DNA of 64,000 nt, taken from positions 1,240,001-1,304,000 of the forward strand of contig NC_134434.1 in assembly GCF_030867145.1 (NCBI RefSeq), given 5' to 3'. This document shows positions 52,021 to 64,000 of this stretch, in pieces; positions within the stretch are counted from its first letter, which is position 1, and the number at the start of each line of letters is the position of its first letter. The translations under genes and the position numbers were made by a program. The stretch comes from Opisthocomus hoazin. Lineage: Eukaryota > Chordata > Aves > Opisthocomiformes > Opisthocomidae. The notes under the pieces are model-generated. The model saw only the letters and a program-made list of their open reading frames with translations. It did not search any database and was not told where the DNA came from.

Positions 52021-54250
52021 CTTTCTTATTAACTTAATTGTTTCAGCAGTGAAGAAACAAAACTGCTCTCCTGTGCATGGATCTTTCCTGAACATTAGCA
52101 AACGCTTGATTCACTGTCGATTTAAAGCTCTGATGGCCCTCCTACTAGTTCCAGTGGTTATTTGGATTAGGGCCTATTAAGGGCTGCTGTTCAAGGGGAT
52201 GATGTCAGTCACTGAGTTGAACAGGCTATTGAGTTAGTTTATCATTATTAGTAAACTTATTTAGTAAACATAGGTTCAATGTTATGTCACATTGTCTTTT
52301 GCTATGTATTTACGTGATGTTTAAATATAAATTATGCTGAATGTAGCACTTATGCTGTGCTTCTTATTTGAAATAAATAATGAAGTTATCCAATTGGCTT
52401 TTTGGTGTCTCCCACATGCAGGAATTTTTGTGAGACTTAGTATATGGAAATTAATTTAATCTATTAAAAAGAGGCATATATATTTTCAAAATATTTTATA
52501 CCTAACATATTTTTTATCATACCTGTGTGTTTGATAGATTGCTTGGTTTGGAAGAAATTACACCGAGATTAAGGAATATATATGTTTTTAATTACTGGCC
52601 CTTGTGTTTGTGAAATAGTTTATCTGTGAGCTTTTTAAACTGAATATTTTTGTTTTCTTGACATACTGAATTAAGGCTTTTGCTACTTGAAATTGCTTGT
52701 TTGAAAGGAGAATCTAGTTTCTTTCTGCAGATGCAAATGAGAAACAAGAACAGACTGAAGGACCACAAAAACAATTTCTATACTTTGGAAAGAAACGAAA
52801 GCCCTCTCTTGGCTTCTAAGCTAGGATGCATATTTGTACCTTTGAGTAGTAGTCTCCAAGGAAAAACAGCCATTGCTTGTATTATGACTTTTGAGGTTTT
52901 GTTCCTTTTAATGATACATAGAAGGAACACAGAGTAGCGGAAGTGAAGATGTCCTGTAGATAGAATGCTGCAATAAGACCTGTCTGGTTGTTGTTCCTTT
53001 GAAGATGCAGATAATCATGGCACGGGGTTATTCTGTTTATATAGAAAGAGGGTAATAGTTGTTGGTATGACGTCCTAAATTTCCTTGCTCGGCATGAATG
53101 CCACCAAAGATTAATTAGCATCAGTGTTCTCAGGTGGGTTGTTGATCCCCTAATGGCTGCCACCTTTGCTTGCATAGCCATTTGTATAAATCATGAGCAA
53201 TTTTTTTGTGATTCTAGGTATTGCCAATCAATTTCAATAAAAAAATCAGGATGCTGTTTTCAAACTCTTGCAGGATACTTCATTTAAGTAAGGAAATCCT
53301 ACTGTCACGGGCATTGATTAGAAAGGTTTCTATGTGTGTTTTCTGTTAATCTATCAATAAAATGATTTATAGAACCTGCACGTTCAACATCTTTGTGGCT
53401 TCCTGTGAATTGATGTATTACCTCTTCTTGTTTTGGCTTGCGGGAGTTATTATGGATGAAATTCATGCAAGTCCTACAGCTCTCATTATTTGGAAGTATT
53501 TTCAGCCTTTGCTGTCGTCCTCTGGTCATGTAGGGGCAGATCCCTTTTATGATATAAATTCTTTGGCCTGTTTGGCAGCACGCAGGGGTCATAAATCATG
53601 TGTCATGAACAACTAAGATGGTATAAAAAAATTCCTGTATTCCTGTGTGTCAAGGAATTCCACTGTGTATTGAGCATCTGATGTAGCATCTCCATGCATT
53701 GACAGCTAGGGGTCTGTTCGGAGCACAGCTGCACTTGATTTTCTGTCTTGCTGCTTCTGCAGTCTCTGAGCTCTTATTACCTGGCATAACACAGAGCTGT
53801 CCTATAGGAACTCTAAATTATGCCAGGGCTTGAATTATCTGTTGAATGATGGTCTGTAAGGTCAGATAACTCTTCTTCTCTTAGTATTGTACAACCTGAG
53901 ATAACTGAAGCTAAAGCAGTCTTGTAGAAGAGAAGAGTATCAAGGCTCTAATGTCCATTAGTAACTAACAGTGCATGGTTTGTCATTATGTTTGGACAAA
54001 GATGTTGAAACCAAGTTAATTATTCTCAAATAGTGTCACAGAAGTAGCTTTTTCTGGCACTTTTAAGTAAGAAATGTAATATCCTAGGGGAAGGAATTAT
54101 TCATAGCACAGATACATTGATGTATATGAGAGAAAGTAATCACTAGGCATATAGGAAGGTAGAACAGGCAGCCTGGTGCATCTGGTAACTAAGTGGTTTT
54201 GGCATCCAGTCCATTATAGTATTCTTTCCTGCTTTGTCCCATCTCCACAG

Positions 54251-54438
54251 CTTCATGTGTGTGGGCAAATCTTCATGCCTGCACAGAGTTTGTTGATGTT
54301 ACTGAAAATCCACGTGTATTCAACCCTCCTGCTCACATTCAAACACAGGATGGAGGCCATATGTTGGATCCGAAGACTCTCAGTTCCTTAGCACTGGAAC
54401 AATTTCTCACTTCAGAGATGTTGCCGCCTTTTCAAAAG
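54251..54438 (+). other. Exon-like open stretch in CA10 intron 1, function unknown
   Basis: A 188-base segment is preceded by a good acceptor (CCTGCTTTGTCCCATCTCCACAG-type tract ending at 54250). It is followed by AAAAG|GTGTGA, a moderate donor. In the frame starting at 54253 all 62 codons are open, with a mixed, protein-like composition including FVDVTENPRVFNPPAH and MLDPKTLSSLALEQFL. The stop comes only just after the donor. It does not match CA10 or any protein I recall. A second frame is also open across most of it (to 54391), which weakens the case. It could be an exon of an unannotated transcript, a decayed retrocopy, or chance. Confidence 0.22.
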
Positions 54439-57400
54439 GTGTGAAGATGTTTCTGCTTTAAAATTCTATGGAAATAGCCCCGTAGTCTCCTATATATGTC
54501 TGCTTTACTTTTTTTTGCGTGTCCTGTATTTTTCGTCGTTCTATTTTTGTTGTTAGTTTTACAGCTAGAGCGTGACCGGATAGGCGCTAAAGTGCCAAAA
54601 CAACACACGTATTTTTAGCTTATGTAAAGGTAGTAGAAGGGAACGTTTATGAATAGTTTTGCACATATTATGCTGAACTATTTTCCATCCAATAAACTGA
54701 TGGAAAGAAACTATTCTTTTCCAAATCTCAGAGATGGAGATACCCAGTTTTCAACGGGCCCTCTTTGCCTTGTTGTGTTGCCTCATTGTTAATGCAATTG
54801 AACTAGATACCAAGCCTCCAAGACAGAACTATTGAAAACAGGAATAAACCCGTACTCAAATGAGCACTCTCAATTTAAGGGTATTCTGTAAGTCTTTAAG
54901 ATACAACTGATGTTATAAAGAAGTTTTGCCCTTGATGTTCTTGGAAAGGTTCCAGTTTTTAAGTCTGCAACAGCTAGATGCTAAATTCATCGAGGATTGA
55001 AATGGCTTTCCATTTGCATTGTGAATATTCCTTATATACCAATGAACAAGGAATTCCTGCTTACCCTAAAAGGCTGGTTTGCTTACTTGTTGCTGTTGGT
55101 CAAAGTATCGCTTTCTTACTTGGTTGAAAGGTTGTAATTTAGCTGAGGAGAGAGCTGCTGTTTTCATCGCTACTGATTGTTTACAGCTAAACTTAACATG
55201 GCAAAGACTGAAGTGGATGATTGGCCCATCTGGGCTGTTAATAGAAGACTATATAAAACTGGTTTATCATTATCTCATTAGCAGCTCAAGCAGCAGACGA
55301 AACTAGATGACAGTTAGTTATGGACAACACTGACGTACTGTGATAAGTGTTATTTTGCTCCTATCTTGTTTTTATCCTAACTATACATCATGTTGGAGGG
55401 AACAGAAAAGAGGAATCAAATTTTAAATTACTTGTTTAGAGGCAACACTGTGTAGTGTGACTGCATTTCCATTGTAATGCCATCAGAAAGTGCAAAAGTG
55501 CCTGTCCGTACATTGGAGAATAGCAGTTACCAAAAAAAAATTCCATTGTGATCGATAAATTGAAATATTAATGACAAATAAATAGGAAAAAAAAATTTTA
55601 AATGGATAATAATCTAGCATTTAGGAGAATTTACAGCCTAACCTGTTTACAGCTGAATTCAAAATAGTAGAATGTTTTATCCCTGGTTTAACCATTGATG
55701 GTTAAAAATCTGTAAAGGAAATTTCAATGGAATTTCTTGAAGATAAAATAGCAAGTTATTATTGTCATAAAAATAGAGAACTGAAACATTTTACATCTAT
55801 ATTCTGCATAGTACAGTAGCCTTTCTGGTGATGTAGACAAGTACTGGGTGCCTCACAGGCACATGGGTGGCCATAAGTGTAAACTTCTTATTTGTCAATA
55901 TGGGAAACATTTTCACACAGTGCTTAGGAGTTGACAGTTGAGGTAAGAAGGCATAAGGAAACCTGTATTTACACACACCTTAAAAGACCTTCAAACTCCG
56001 AGAATGTTATAAATGGCTTTGGTGTTAATGAGATTTGGGCCTTACAAATTGCAAAAACTTAAAGCTTGACAATGAGAAGAGCTTTAGATGGCAGGTCTCT
56101 GTGGTACTGTTGGGTGCCAGGTACAGCCTGTCCAGGATATCACACCTAAAATACTTGATGTTCTTTTTCCTTTTTTCTTTCACCTTGAAAAATGAAGGGT
56201 AATCTGTTCCCACATAAACAGCATACTGAAAGCAATCGTCAGAACTAAAGAAAAGAAATGTTTTCATTGTTTGATATATTTTTCCATATTAAACCATTTA
56301 TGGTTTAGATTCATGGATCTGTAACATTTGTATTTCGGTTGTAAAATTAGTGTTAAACTTAAATGCTCCACAGTTTTATCTTTTGTAATGTTATCACCAG
56401 AAAAATATCACAGCAGCTGTAATTCACAAATAACAGATTAGAATATACTTTTTAACAAGATGCTAAAATATAAAGATAGATGAGATATTATCCATTATCT
56501 GTTCATTTTGACATTCTTTCTTCCCCCCTGTCATCAAGCTCAGAATACTGTATGGTTGTCATCTGGCTTTTAAGTATGGAATAGATAGAGATGTGCACCG
56601 ACTGGTCCAAAGTGCACATGCACGGAGGAGGAAGCTAAGCCACATTATGCTTTTTTTTCCCCCCTCTAAATGTGTTGACATCTCTAGCTTTTGGAAGTAA
56701 TGTCTGAGTAGCTTAGAGATTTAGAGGGAAAACATGTTTTTTGAAAAATCGTCTTCTTGTCAGTTTTGTGGGTTGTTTCCAATTTAAGTTCTTTCCTACT
56801 GTTAACTACTATAGTGCCCTGTTCTGCTTCAAGAACAGTCATCAGAATGGAGTTCTTTTCTGCCATGGGTAGAAAGACTAACACAGCAGGACTCCTACAG
56901 ATTTTGCTCTATTAATGCTAAGGAAAAAGATAATGAGTGATAAAAGTCTTTTGGTATGTGTGACTATGGAAACCTGCACTTTTTGAAGGGATGTTGGAAT
57001 GACCATGTCCCCCAGTGAACCCTGCCTGATAGCTGTCCTCCTGGTAGGATTTTAGTGGGGTAACTGAAGGAGGGGGTCAGGAAAGCTTGCTACTGCCACA
57101 GCTAAATCTTGTTCAGCAAGGTGACATACTTGGGCAGCTACAAAGGGCATTAGTTTGCATTTGTGATCATGGTAGAGGAAAAGAAACTCTCTCTCTCCAG
57201 CAAAAAGGTGGTGCTGAAGATTTGTGCTTGCTGGCAGAAGAGGGTAACAATACCTTTGTAGCATCCCCTGAATGTGAAATTTTACAGAGAATGAGCTCTT
57301 TGTTCCTGCATAGGTGGAAAGCCACGACATTTGCAGCGGAGGTGTGTGATTTCCCAGGTGGGAAGCGGCAGTCATGGCAGGGAAGGGCTGCTGCTGGCTA

Positions 57401-57635
57401 GGAAAGGTGTTTGATGGATACTGTGCTGGTCCTAGTCCTGCTGCTTGGGAGCGTGTGAACAGCTACTGACAGGAGATTGCTCTGAATGGGGGTTGTGTGG
57501 TCTGGTTTTTTTTTTCTAAGAGTGAAAGGTATGAATCAGAAGAGCTTCGAGTTACATTTCAGTTAAAACGAAAGAAAAATAGACAAGTTTTCGTGGCAGA
57601 GCTTGGCACAGTTTGCAGGGAGCATGCAGTATTGG

Positions 57636-57735
57636 CCACACTTTCACAGATGGAGAAACTGAGGTAAAATGTCATGTGAAAGGTCACCCAGCAGCAATTT
57701 AAGTAATTACAGTCCAATTTCTTTCTCATTTCTGC
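57636..57735 (+). mobile_element. MIR-like SINE fragment
   Basis: The sequence CTTTCACAGATGGAGAAACT then GAGGTAAAAT...GTGAAAGGTCACCCAGCAG follows the MIR consensus (TTTTACAGATGAGGAAACTGAGG...TTGCCCAAGGTCACACAGC). It is an ancient, diverged copy inside CA10 intron 1. Confidence 0.75.
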
Positions 57736-57839
57736 CTTGCAGCACTAGAATTACTCTTACACCTTGTTTCTGGTCAGGGTATAACACTGAACCACCTCAC
57801 TGAGACAGTGGATCACCTCAGGGCAGTGAGGGAGCACGA

Positions 57840-58320
57840 GGGCTCCGTGGCATGAGGCTGGCGCCAGGGTCAGGAGGGAAGGCAGTAACAGGCCCTGGGA
57901 CAAGCCCATGGGCTCTACAGCCTCATCCCCCACCGCTGGGGTCCAGCTGCTTTGTCTGTGTCAGCTCTGATCCTACATGGCTGAGTAGCCATCGGTCAGG
58001 CTGTGGAGAGAACTGTGAGAAGCCATGTCTGGTGCCTTGGCAGCTCTGAGCCACCTTTAACCTCAGCCCTCGGGCCTGCCCTCAGCCTTGCGCCCTGCTG
58101 CTCCTCACCTCACCTCGCCTTGCGGACTGGAATAATCAGCTTCTCCATGGACCTGCCTCCTCGCCGGGGACGGGTTTCCTCACCACAGGCATGCCCGGCG
58201 ATGGCGGGAGGGTGGCTGACCCGTGTGGCTCTCCCTGTGCCTGCTCCTCATGGCGGGGGGCTGGGAGGCTGAGCCCCACGCCCTCGTGGCACTGCCTGCC
58301 CTGGCAACCTCCTTCTAGAA
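57840..58320. other. GC-rich, moderately CpG-containing patch in intron 1
   Basis: A block of about 480 bases that is clearly richer in G+C than its flanks, with some CpGs (for example CTCGCCGGGGACGGG near 58161 and GCCCGGCGATGGCGGG near 58191). It contains overlapping short frames on both strands with no recognisable domain. It may be an internal CpG-rich regulatory patch or a locally GC-biased region. No repeat family is recognised. Confidence 0.35.
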
Positions 58321-58954
58321 ACATCTGAAGATGGTTTCTGTGAGCTACATGCTAGCACCGCCTTTCGATTTCTGACTGGAGGGGGGACAGCTGCAGCTGG
58401 GCACACTCGACAAATTCAGTGGATGGTGAGACCTGGCAATCTGGCCCCAAGCAGCATAAAGCGACCGTTTTTAAACCTCTAGAATCTGAAGCCCAGCTGA
58501 GAAGCAAGTTCGTGGTCATTTCTGCTCACTTGCCTCTGGACTTGTGCAGTTTGCTTCAGCTAGATTTATCCTCAGTGTTTAAACTTGCGTGGCTTCCCCA
58601 GGAGTGAAGGGTCACAGACTGGGGCCTTGGTGTGCCTTCGCAGAGGCTGAACCCTCCTGCTCTCTCTGCCTGTGCATTACAAGGTATTTTTCCTCTACAT
58701 AGTAATAGCAGTGAAGTTCCTGTGAGGTATAATTATGGTATATTTAATAATTACGTCAATAAGAGTTTAACTTAAAGTGGTTTCCAGGAGTCAGTGTAAT
58801 GTTAAGGTAAAATTCAGACCCACACAAGGATCCTCCATAAATGTGTGTTATTTAAATTCTGTTAAATTCTATTAATGTTAAATTATTAACATTCATTCAG
58901 TTGGCCTGTATGTTTTTATTGCAACTGTGAGTAACAAACAGGTTCCTCAAAGTG

Positions 58955-59015
58955 CAGCACTTTGCCTGCCTCAGTTTTCGCATCCACTTGGTGCAGATGT
59001 GGGTAACAACAGAAA
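58955..59015 (-). mobile_element. Possible MIR fragment, inverted
   Basis: TTTGCCTGCCTCAGTTTTCG, then CATCCACTTGG...GATGTGGGTAACAAC, resembles the reverse complement of the MIR core (GCCTCAGTTTCCCCATCTGTAAAATGGGGATAA), with an insertion. The match is short. Confidence 0.4.
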
Positions 59016-59594
59016 GTTAAGGGCACCAGAGGTTTTGCCCCTAAATTTTGTCTTTGACATTTACTCCCTCAGCAGCCCAACAGGTTCCTTTACATACTGA
59101 TGCAGTTTTTGGATGTGCTGTGTATACACATGTGAATTTATTTTGGGGAGTGAAATCCTCACCCCAGGGCATTTCACCCATGATGTCTGTAAGTCCCAGT
59201 TTTTATTTTCCAGTATATTCACCTGGCTTCACCATTTGTGCGGGGTTTTTTGTTCACATTCATATTTATAAGCAGTATCTTATTGTTATAGTATTTTTTT
59301 GTGCCTGCTGGAAAACAAAGTAATCTACAAGGACTCAACAGTCTCCTCTGGTTTGCCCAGATGAACCTGAGGCTACTATGTGGCAGTTACTAATTGCAAG
59401 TGGGATTCAAAGTTATCTGCAGATGCATAAATTTATCTGCAGTAGCCCCTCTGGCACTCTCTTCAAGTTGTTAACAATTCATCTTCGCCAGTCTGTAATT
59501 GTGCCTTTACTCTAGAGTCACAGGTATTTAGCTCACTGTGGAACAGGATGCAAAACAGAGTAATAAATAATATGATTTATTTTTATTAGGTAGT

Positions 59595-59616
59595 GTAAGT
59601 ATGTTTTCATACTTAC
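59595..59616. repeat. Perfect 9-bp hairpin
   Basis: GTAAGTATG and CATACTTAC are separated by TTTT, making a perfect stem-loop. The left arm happens to contain a strong splice-donor sequence (GTAAGTAT). No other evidence of function. Confidence 0.6.
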
Positions 59617-62400
59617 GAGCTGAAAACTTAGTCATCCTCTTTAGATTTTATCATGACACATTAATACACAGATTCAACAAAAGGCAAAACTTAAAAGACA
59701 TGCTGAAGTGTTTTGCTGTGTCTGAGTCTTAATATATAATTGTATAAAACAACTTAGATTAAGGATGTGCTTAAGTGCTTTGCTGAAGCAAGGAGTAGTA
59801 GTGGTATAACACATTAATGATACAAAATCTTTGTAAAAGCCCAGCTAAGATGAGCAGAAATTTTCATAATTTCTGGTTAAATTATACAGTTGTGTAGAAA
59901 ATATTTTTTTATCCAGGTAAAATCATATCGGTGCTTTGTGTGGTAAAGTGAAGATAGGGACTTTTCTGGTATGACTAGCATAGCAAGAGAAACTGTACAA
60001 ACAGAATGAAAATACTCTTGATTACCGTTTGTTAATTCTCACTTTATGGATGCCTTGAATGAAACAGACTCAGTTTTTCACAATAATAGACAGACTTCCT
60101 CTGCACTATGGTAAACAAAACAAAAAAAACTAAAAAGTGAAAGAACAAGAGATGAGTGGTAACACACAATGCTTTTCAACTGTGAATTTCCGTTCCACCT
60201 TTTTTCCAGCACAAATTTTAATTTTATTTTGATCAGACCTCAAGTCCTGATACAAAGAGGACACGTACTGACCTGGGCTGCGGGGCTGTGGGTCAGGACT
60301 GGTGGAGGGACTCTGACGGGGGAAGACCCACGCTACCAAGTGGTGCTTGGGAAACCTCATGCCTGTTTTGTGCAAGCAGCTGGCGCAGTCTAGATTGCAT
60401 AAGCAGAGTTTAGTCAGACCAATATAGGAAACTTCTTGTGGGGAATATGTAAAAATACTTGAGGTTCTGTCTGTCCCTCTGTCTGGGACTAAAACAAGTC
60501 AAACACGTCCTCTCTACTGCTGAGAGAAGGTGGTCGCATATTCAGTATGTATCAGTAAAAAAATTCCTCATGTTTTAAATGAGGTAAGGCTTCATATATG
60601 GTATTATGAATACATTTCTACCGTTGGCAAAAAGGTCAGTGTAAGTATGGCACTATTTAAAAAAATGGCTGGACAAAGCTCTACAATACATTTACATCAT
60701 ATATATGTATTTGGGCTATATCTACCAAAGGGCACAGAACCTGCAAACCTCCTCTGTTCTTCCTCCAGCCGTTTTCCTGCTTGGCTCTACTTGAAGCTTC
60801 ACAAACAGCAGCAAGCAACTCTCATTACTCATGCTAGTAACTCTCCCATTTTTAGTTCCTTACTGTATGTAACTGGGACCTTCTGCATCTACTGTGGTTT
60901 TTAAATACTGACATACTTTGCAGTAATAAAAGAGCATAGCTGACAAGGTAGTCAGCATCTTTCTTTTAATGCTCCTGAAAAAGAGCCTGTGACTCAGATT
61001 TCAGACCACAGCAAATAACTGTTGAATGTAAATGCTTTTTGAAAGGTCTCCCTTTCAATGGCTGCTTTACTTATATCCTGATAACTGTTGTGGAGGACCA
61101 AGGGATGAAGTGTCTCTTGATCACATAATATCATCGGATTACTGGACACCTAGTAATTGATTCTAGTCATTGCATTCTCCAGAACTTAAAATCTTTGATA
61201 TATAGCATTCTTATGTATAAAAGCCGAGTATATGACATCATACTATTGCATTATTTTTAAAACTCTTAAGTGTTTTGAATATAGCTTTGACTGATGTTAT
61301 ATAAACTGCACAGAAATAATCTCCTGGCATTTGCTTGGAATGACAGTCATCAATTCCTACACATTTATGTAAAATCTTATGTAGAAACAAAAGAAGTATT
61401 AGTTTTACACAAGTTTGTTTTGGATATTTTGCCAGGGAAAAAAGCAAGCTTTATTGCTAATATAGGCTGAAATAAAGCGTAAAATAAAATCTTCAAATCA
61501 GCTCTTAGTTCACAGAGGCAGTGTGCAGTGGAATTACTCTGTCAAAAATGTTGGCAACGAGTTAAGTATTAAGCAGGGGTCTTTTGGTAAATAGTCCCAT
61601 TAGAAACATACTGTGACCTCTGCTGCTGGGATTCAGGTATGTGAGAGAACTGTGCTTAGGAGCTTTACTAGTCATGTGGTCAGAATGATTTTCAATCACT
61701 TTGGTCATTGCTGGATTAAAATTGAGGCTGCGGAGATTAACGGTCTGTTGTTACTAATCCACTAAACCACTGTTCCTAGATCTTTTAAATTGACTGAACC
61801 TATAGATTGTTAAATTACTGAGAGATATGGATTTGTAATGGTTTTAACTATCTTGATGTTTGGTGTTAGCAGTATCCTATTGTTTATTGCTCTTTGAGAC
61901 AGTGATCTTGCCTGTTCTTGAATGGAAGTGATTTTTATACTTTTTTTGTTTATACTAGTCTATAGCACAGTAAAAGTGTGTATCATTTTAAATGACTGGG
62001 GAGGAAGAAAGCTTTACTATGTTTAGATATGAACTGGCATCAGTAGAAGCTCAAATAAGAACAATAGAAATTAGATCTTGCTTTTACTTTGTGATTACAA
62101 ATGGTGGTCACTGTCCTCAACTGTCAAAATAGCCACTATCTCCCTGCAGTCTGTCTGCCATTAACAGTGGTGGTTGTCCCCTCAAGTGGGTTTTACTGAC
62201 ATTTGAAGATGTGGCCAAAAGCAAAATGGCTGTTCAAGCTTTCAGGAAATTGTGTTTTCTAAACCAGCACAGTATTTGGAGTATCAGAGCTCAGGGCTAT
62301 TCCCAGAGATCTAGCATAATTAGACATAATTTCTGCACTTGAATTCAATACTTAATTTCTGTGCAGGTGTAAGAAGTTTTTCTCAGCTGAAAAATAATGT

Positions 62401-62413
62401 AAAAAAAAAAAAA
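62401..62413. repeat. A13 homopolymer
   Basis: Thirteen adenines followed by a purine-rich GAGGAAAG stretch. Simple sequence in intron 1. Confidence 0.85.
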
Positions 62414-63601
62414 GAGGAAAGAAATGAGGAAACCGTTTATCCATCTACTGAGACACAAGGAAACTTTGGGCACAACAGTGTAGTGGTTTGGATTCAGCAG
62501 GGATCTGTAAACAAAATGCATGAAGAGAGCTTTAACAGGTCTCCATCAGCACAGTATGGGAGAGACAGGAGTTAAGGGAGAAGGAATAGTGTGTGGAAGA
62601 AATCAGACCGTGATTGTGGCTGGGAGAGTTCTGGAGCATTTAATCTGAGTGGATAGCTTTAGGCAAGGAGAGGGATGGAGCCTTTCACATACGTGTTTTG
62701 GGCCCCGATTACTGCGTCTGTGCTGAAGGTTGCGAATTGGAATTGTTCTGGCTTTCAAGTGTTTGTTATTTTGTGAAATACTCCATTCTAAAAGTGTAAT
62801 TAAAAAAATAAGAGTTTGATTTTGAGTTCTAGAAGATAGTAAAATATATTCTTTTAAAAATTATTGCCTTAGATGAAAGCAGTTGAGTACCTGGTGCCTG
62901 CCAGATTGGCATGGACATATGCAATGTCTACATGACACACAGAAGATGAGATTGGTTTTGATTGAATAAATAAGGACAACACTCTAGCTCTAAACAACTA
63001 GGTTTTGGTGCTTGTTTAAACTTCAGTGTAAATCTTTCTTTCATAGGAAGCATGCTTAAATTATGATCTATCTATGTCTTGCTCTGAATGTGTTTTTCAT
63101 TCCTATCATCATATACTGAAAACAAGCAGAAATTTTTTGCTCTTGTGTTCACCACAGAAGATGCAGAAAAGTCATAGGAAAGTATACTTTTGCATTTTAA
63201 CTGCACTTGCATTGATCTGCTTGGGAGAGGGGAGTAAGCTGTATTTGTAATTTGTATAGTTTAATAACCCATTAAAATCATTGAAAAACAATGCATTTCT
63301 GATTTAAAGGGTCAATATGTCATAAAATTTTATTATTTTTAAATTACTAAAAATGTGTTCTACATGTTTATACTAAAATACAGCAAGGTAACATGGCCTC
63401 AACTTTATAATTGACTCCCAACTCTGTCAGAGAATTCTAGTCATTAAAAGAGACCCTTTATTTCGTGCAATCATCTCTGTTTCTGAACCCTGGTGACTTG
63501 GCTTATTCTTCTGCCTTCTGGTTATCACAGTTATGGATGTCTTGATTAAGGACTGCAAAGAGCTTTTACATCTGTTCTTGTCACAAGGCTATGTAGGATA
63601 A

Positions 63602-63976
63602 AGCAGTCCAAAGATATCTCATCATGCAAACTATGGACCTCCAGTTATTTCTTTCCCTCCAGATTTAATATTATGTTCAAATAAAACTGGGGCTGTGAAA
63701 GTAAACCCAAAGCATTTAAATGCAATTTCTCAAAGCTCTTATGAGGAAGAAGAAAATATTAATGTGAGGCTGGAATGTATGTGACCGGATGAAAAAGATG
63801 AAGTTGATGCCCTGCCAGCTATTCGGAAATCCATTACTTGTACTATAGGAAATCAGAGTTCGCCATCTAAGCGAAAACAAGTCACACTTACTGAGGTGAA
63901 GAGGTCAATGAGAATAGTTATTGTGAAACTGAAGAGAAAAAGTGACCTCTTTCTTATTTATGGTAGAAATACCTGA
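63602..63976 (+). pseudogene. Possible decayed coding remnant, identity unknown
   Basis: One frame stays open for 60 codons (63602-63781), is broken by a single TGA (63782-63784), then stays open for 63 codons to a TGA at 63974-63976. The second half looks protein-like: charged residues, PDEKDEVDALPAIRKS, then a basic SPSKRKQ motif. The first half has an acidic YEEEENIN run. A pyrimidine-rich acceptor-like sequence ends at 63662. No starting ATG, polyA tail or homologue is recognised. It could be a decayed exon or retrocopy, or chance open frame in purine-rich DNA. Confidence 0.18.
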
Positions 63977-64000
63977 TACCAGCTAAACACGAGGCCTGTC

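Overview
The window looks like an avian (or at least archosaur-type) nuclear chromosome segment. Three CR1 LINE 3' ends of the bird type are present, with the terminal ATTCTATG-like repeat. A few very old MIR and CR1-like fragments also occur. Interspersed repeats are sparse overall and most of the window is AT-rich. I see no bacterial or viral gene organisation. Almost all open reading frames are short chance frames of intergenic or intronic DNA.

The one gene I can name is CA10 (carbonic anhydrase-related protein 10) on the + strand. Its first coding exon ends at 49651. The 20 residues encoded from the ATG at 49591 match the CA10 signal peptide as I remember it, and a canonical GT donor follows in the correct phase. 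The exon sits at the downstream edge of a CpG island of about 1.5 kb (about 47770-49290), which is taken as the promoter and 5' UTR region. The 5' UTR carries several upstream ATGs, including an 87-codon uORF that ends 10 bases before the CA10 start. A 5' UTR intron (donor 48523, acceptor 49174) is plausible but unproven.

Layout: 1-47769 is 5' flanking DNA with no supported gene. It contains a double hairpin at the left edge, CR1 and MIR fragments, a (TATC)/(TC)/(TA) microsatellite, homopolymer tracts and homeodomain-site-rich stretches that might be conserved regulatory elements. 47770-49590 is promoter plus 5' UTR. 49591-49651 is the CA10 signal-peptide exon. 49652-64000 is the start of CA10 intron 1, which runs off the window. 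Within the intron are a 188-bp exon-like open stretch at 54251-54438, two MIR fragments, a GC-rich patch near 57840-58320 and a possibly decayed coding remnant at 63602-63976. Both coding-like stretches are speculative.

No new multi-gene system is visible. The most unusual feature is the CA10 leader region. It combines several uORFs, G-rich (quadruplex-capable) DNA and complementary homopolymer runs (A16/T10 and G15/C13) that flank the two predicted 5' UTR splice sites.
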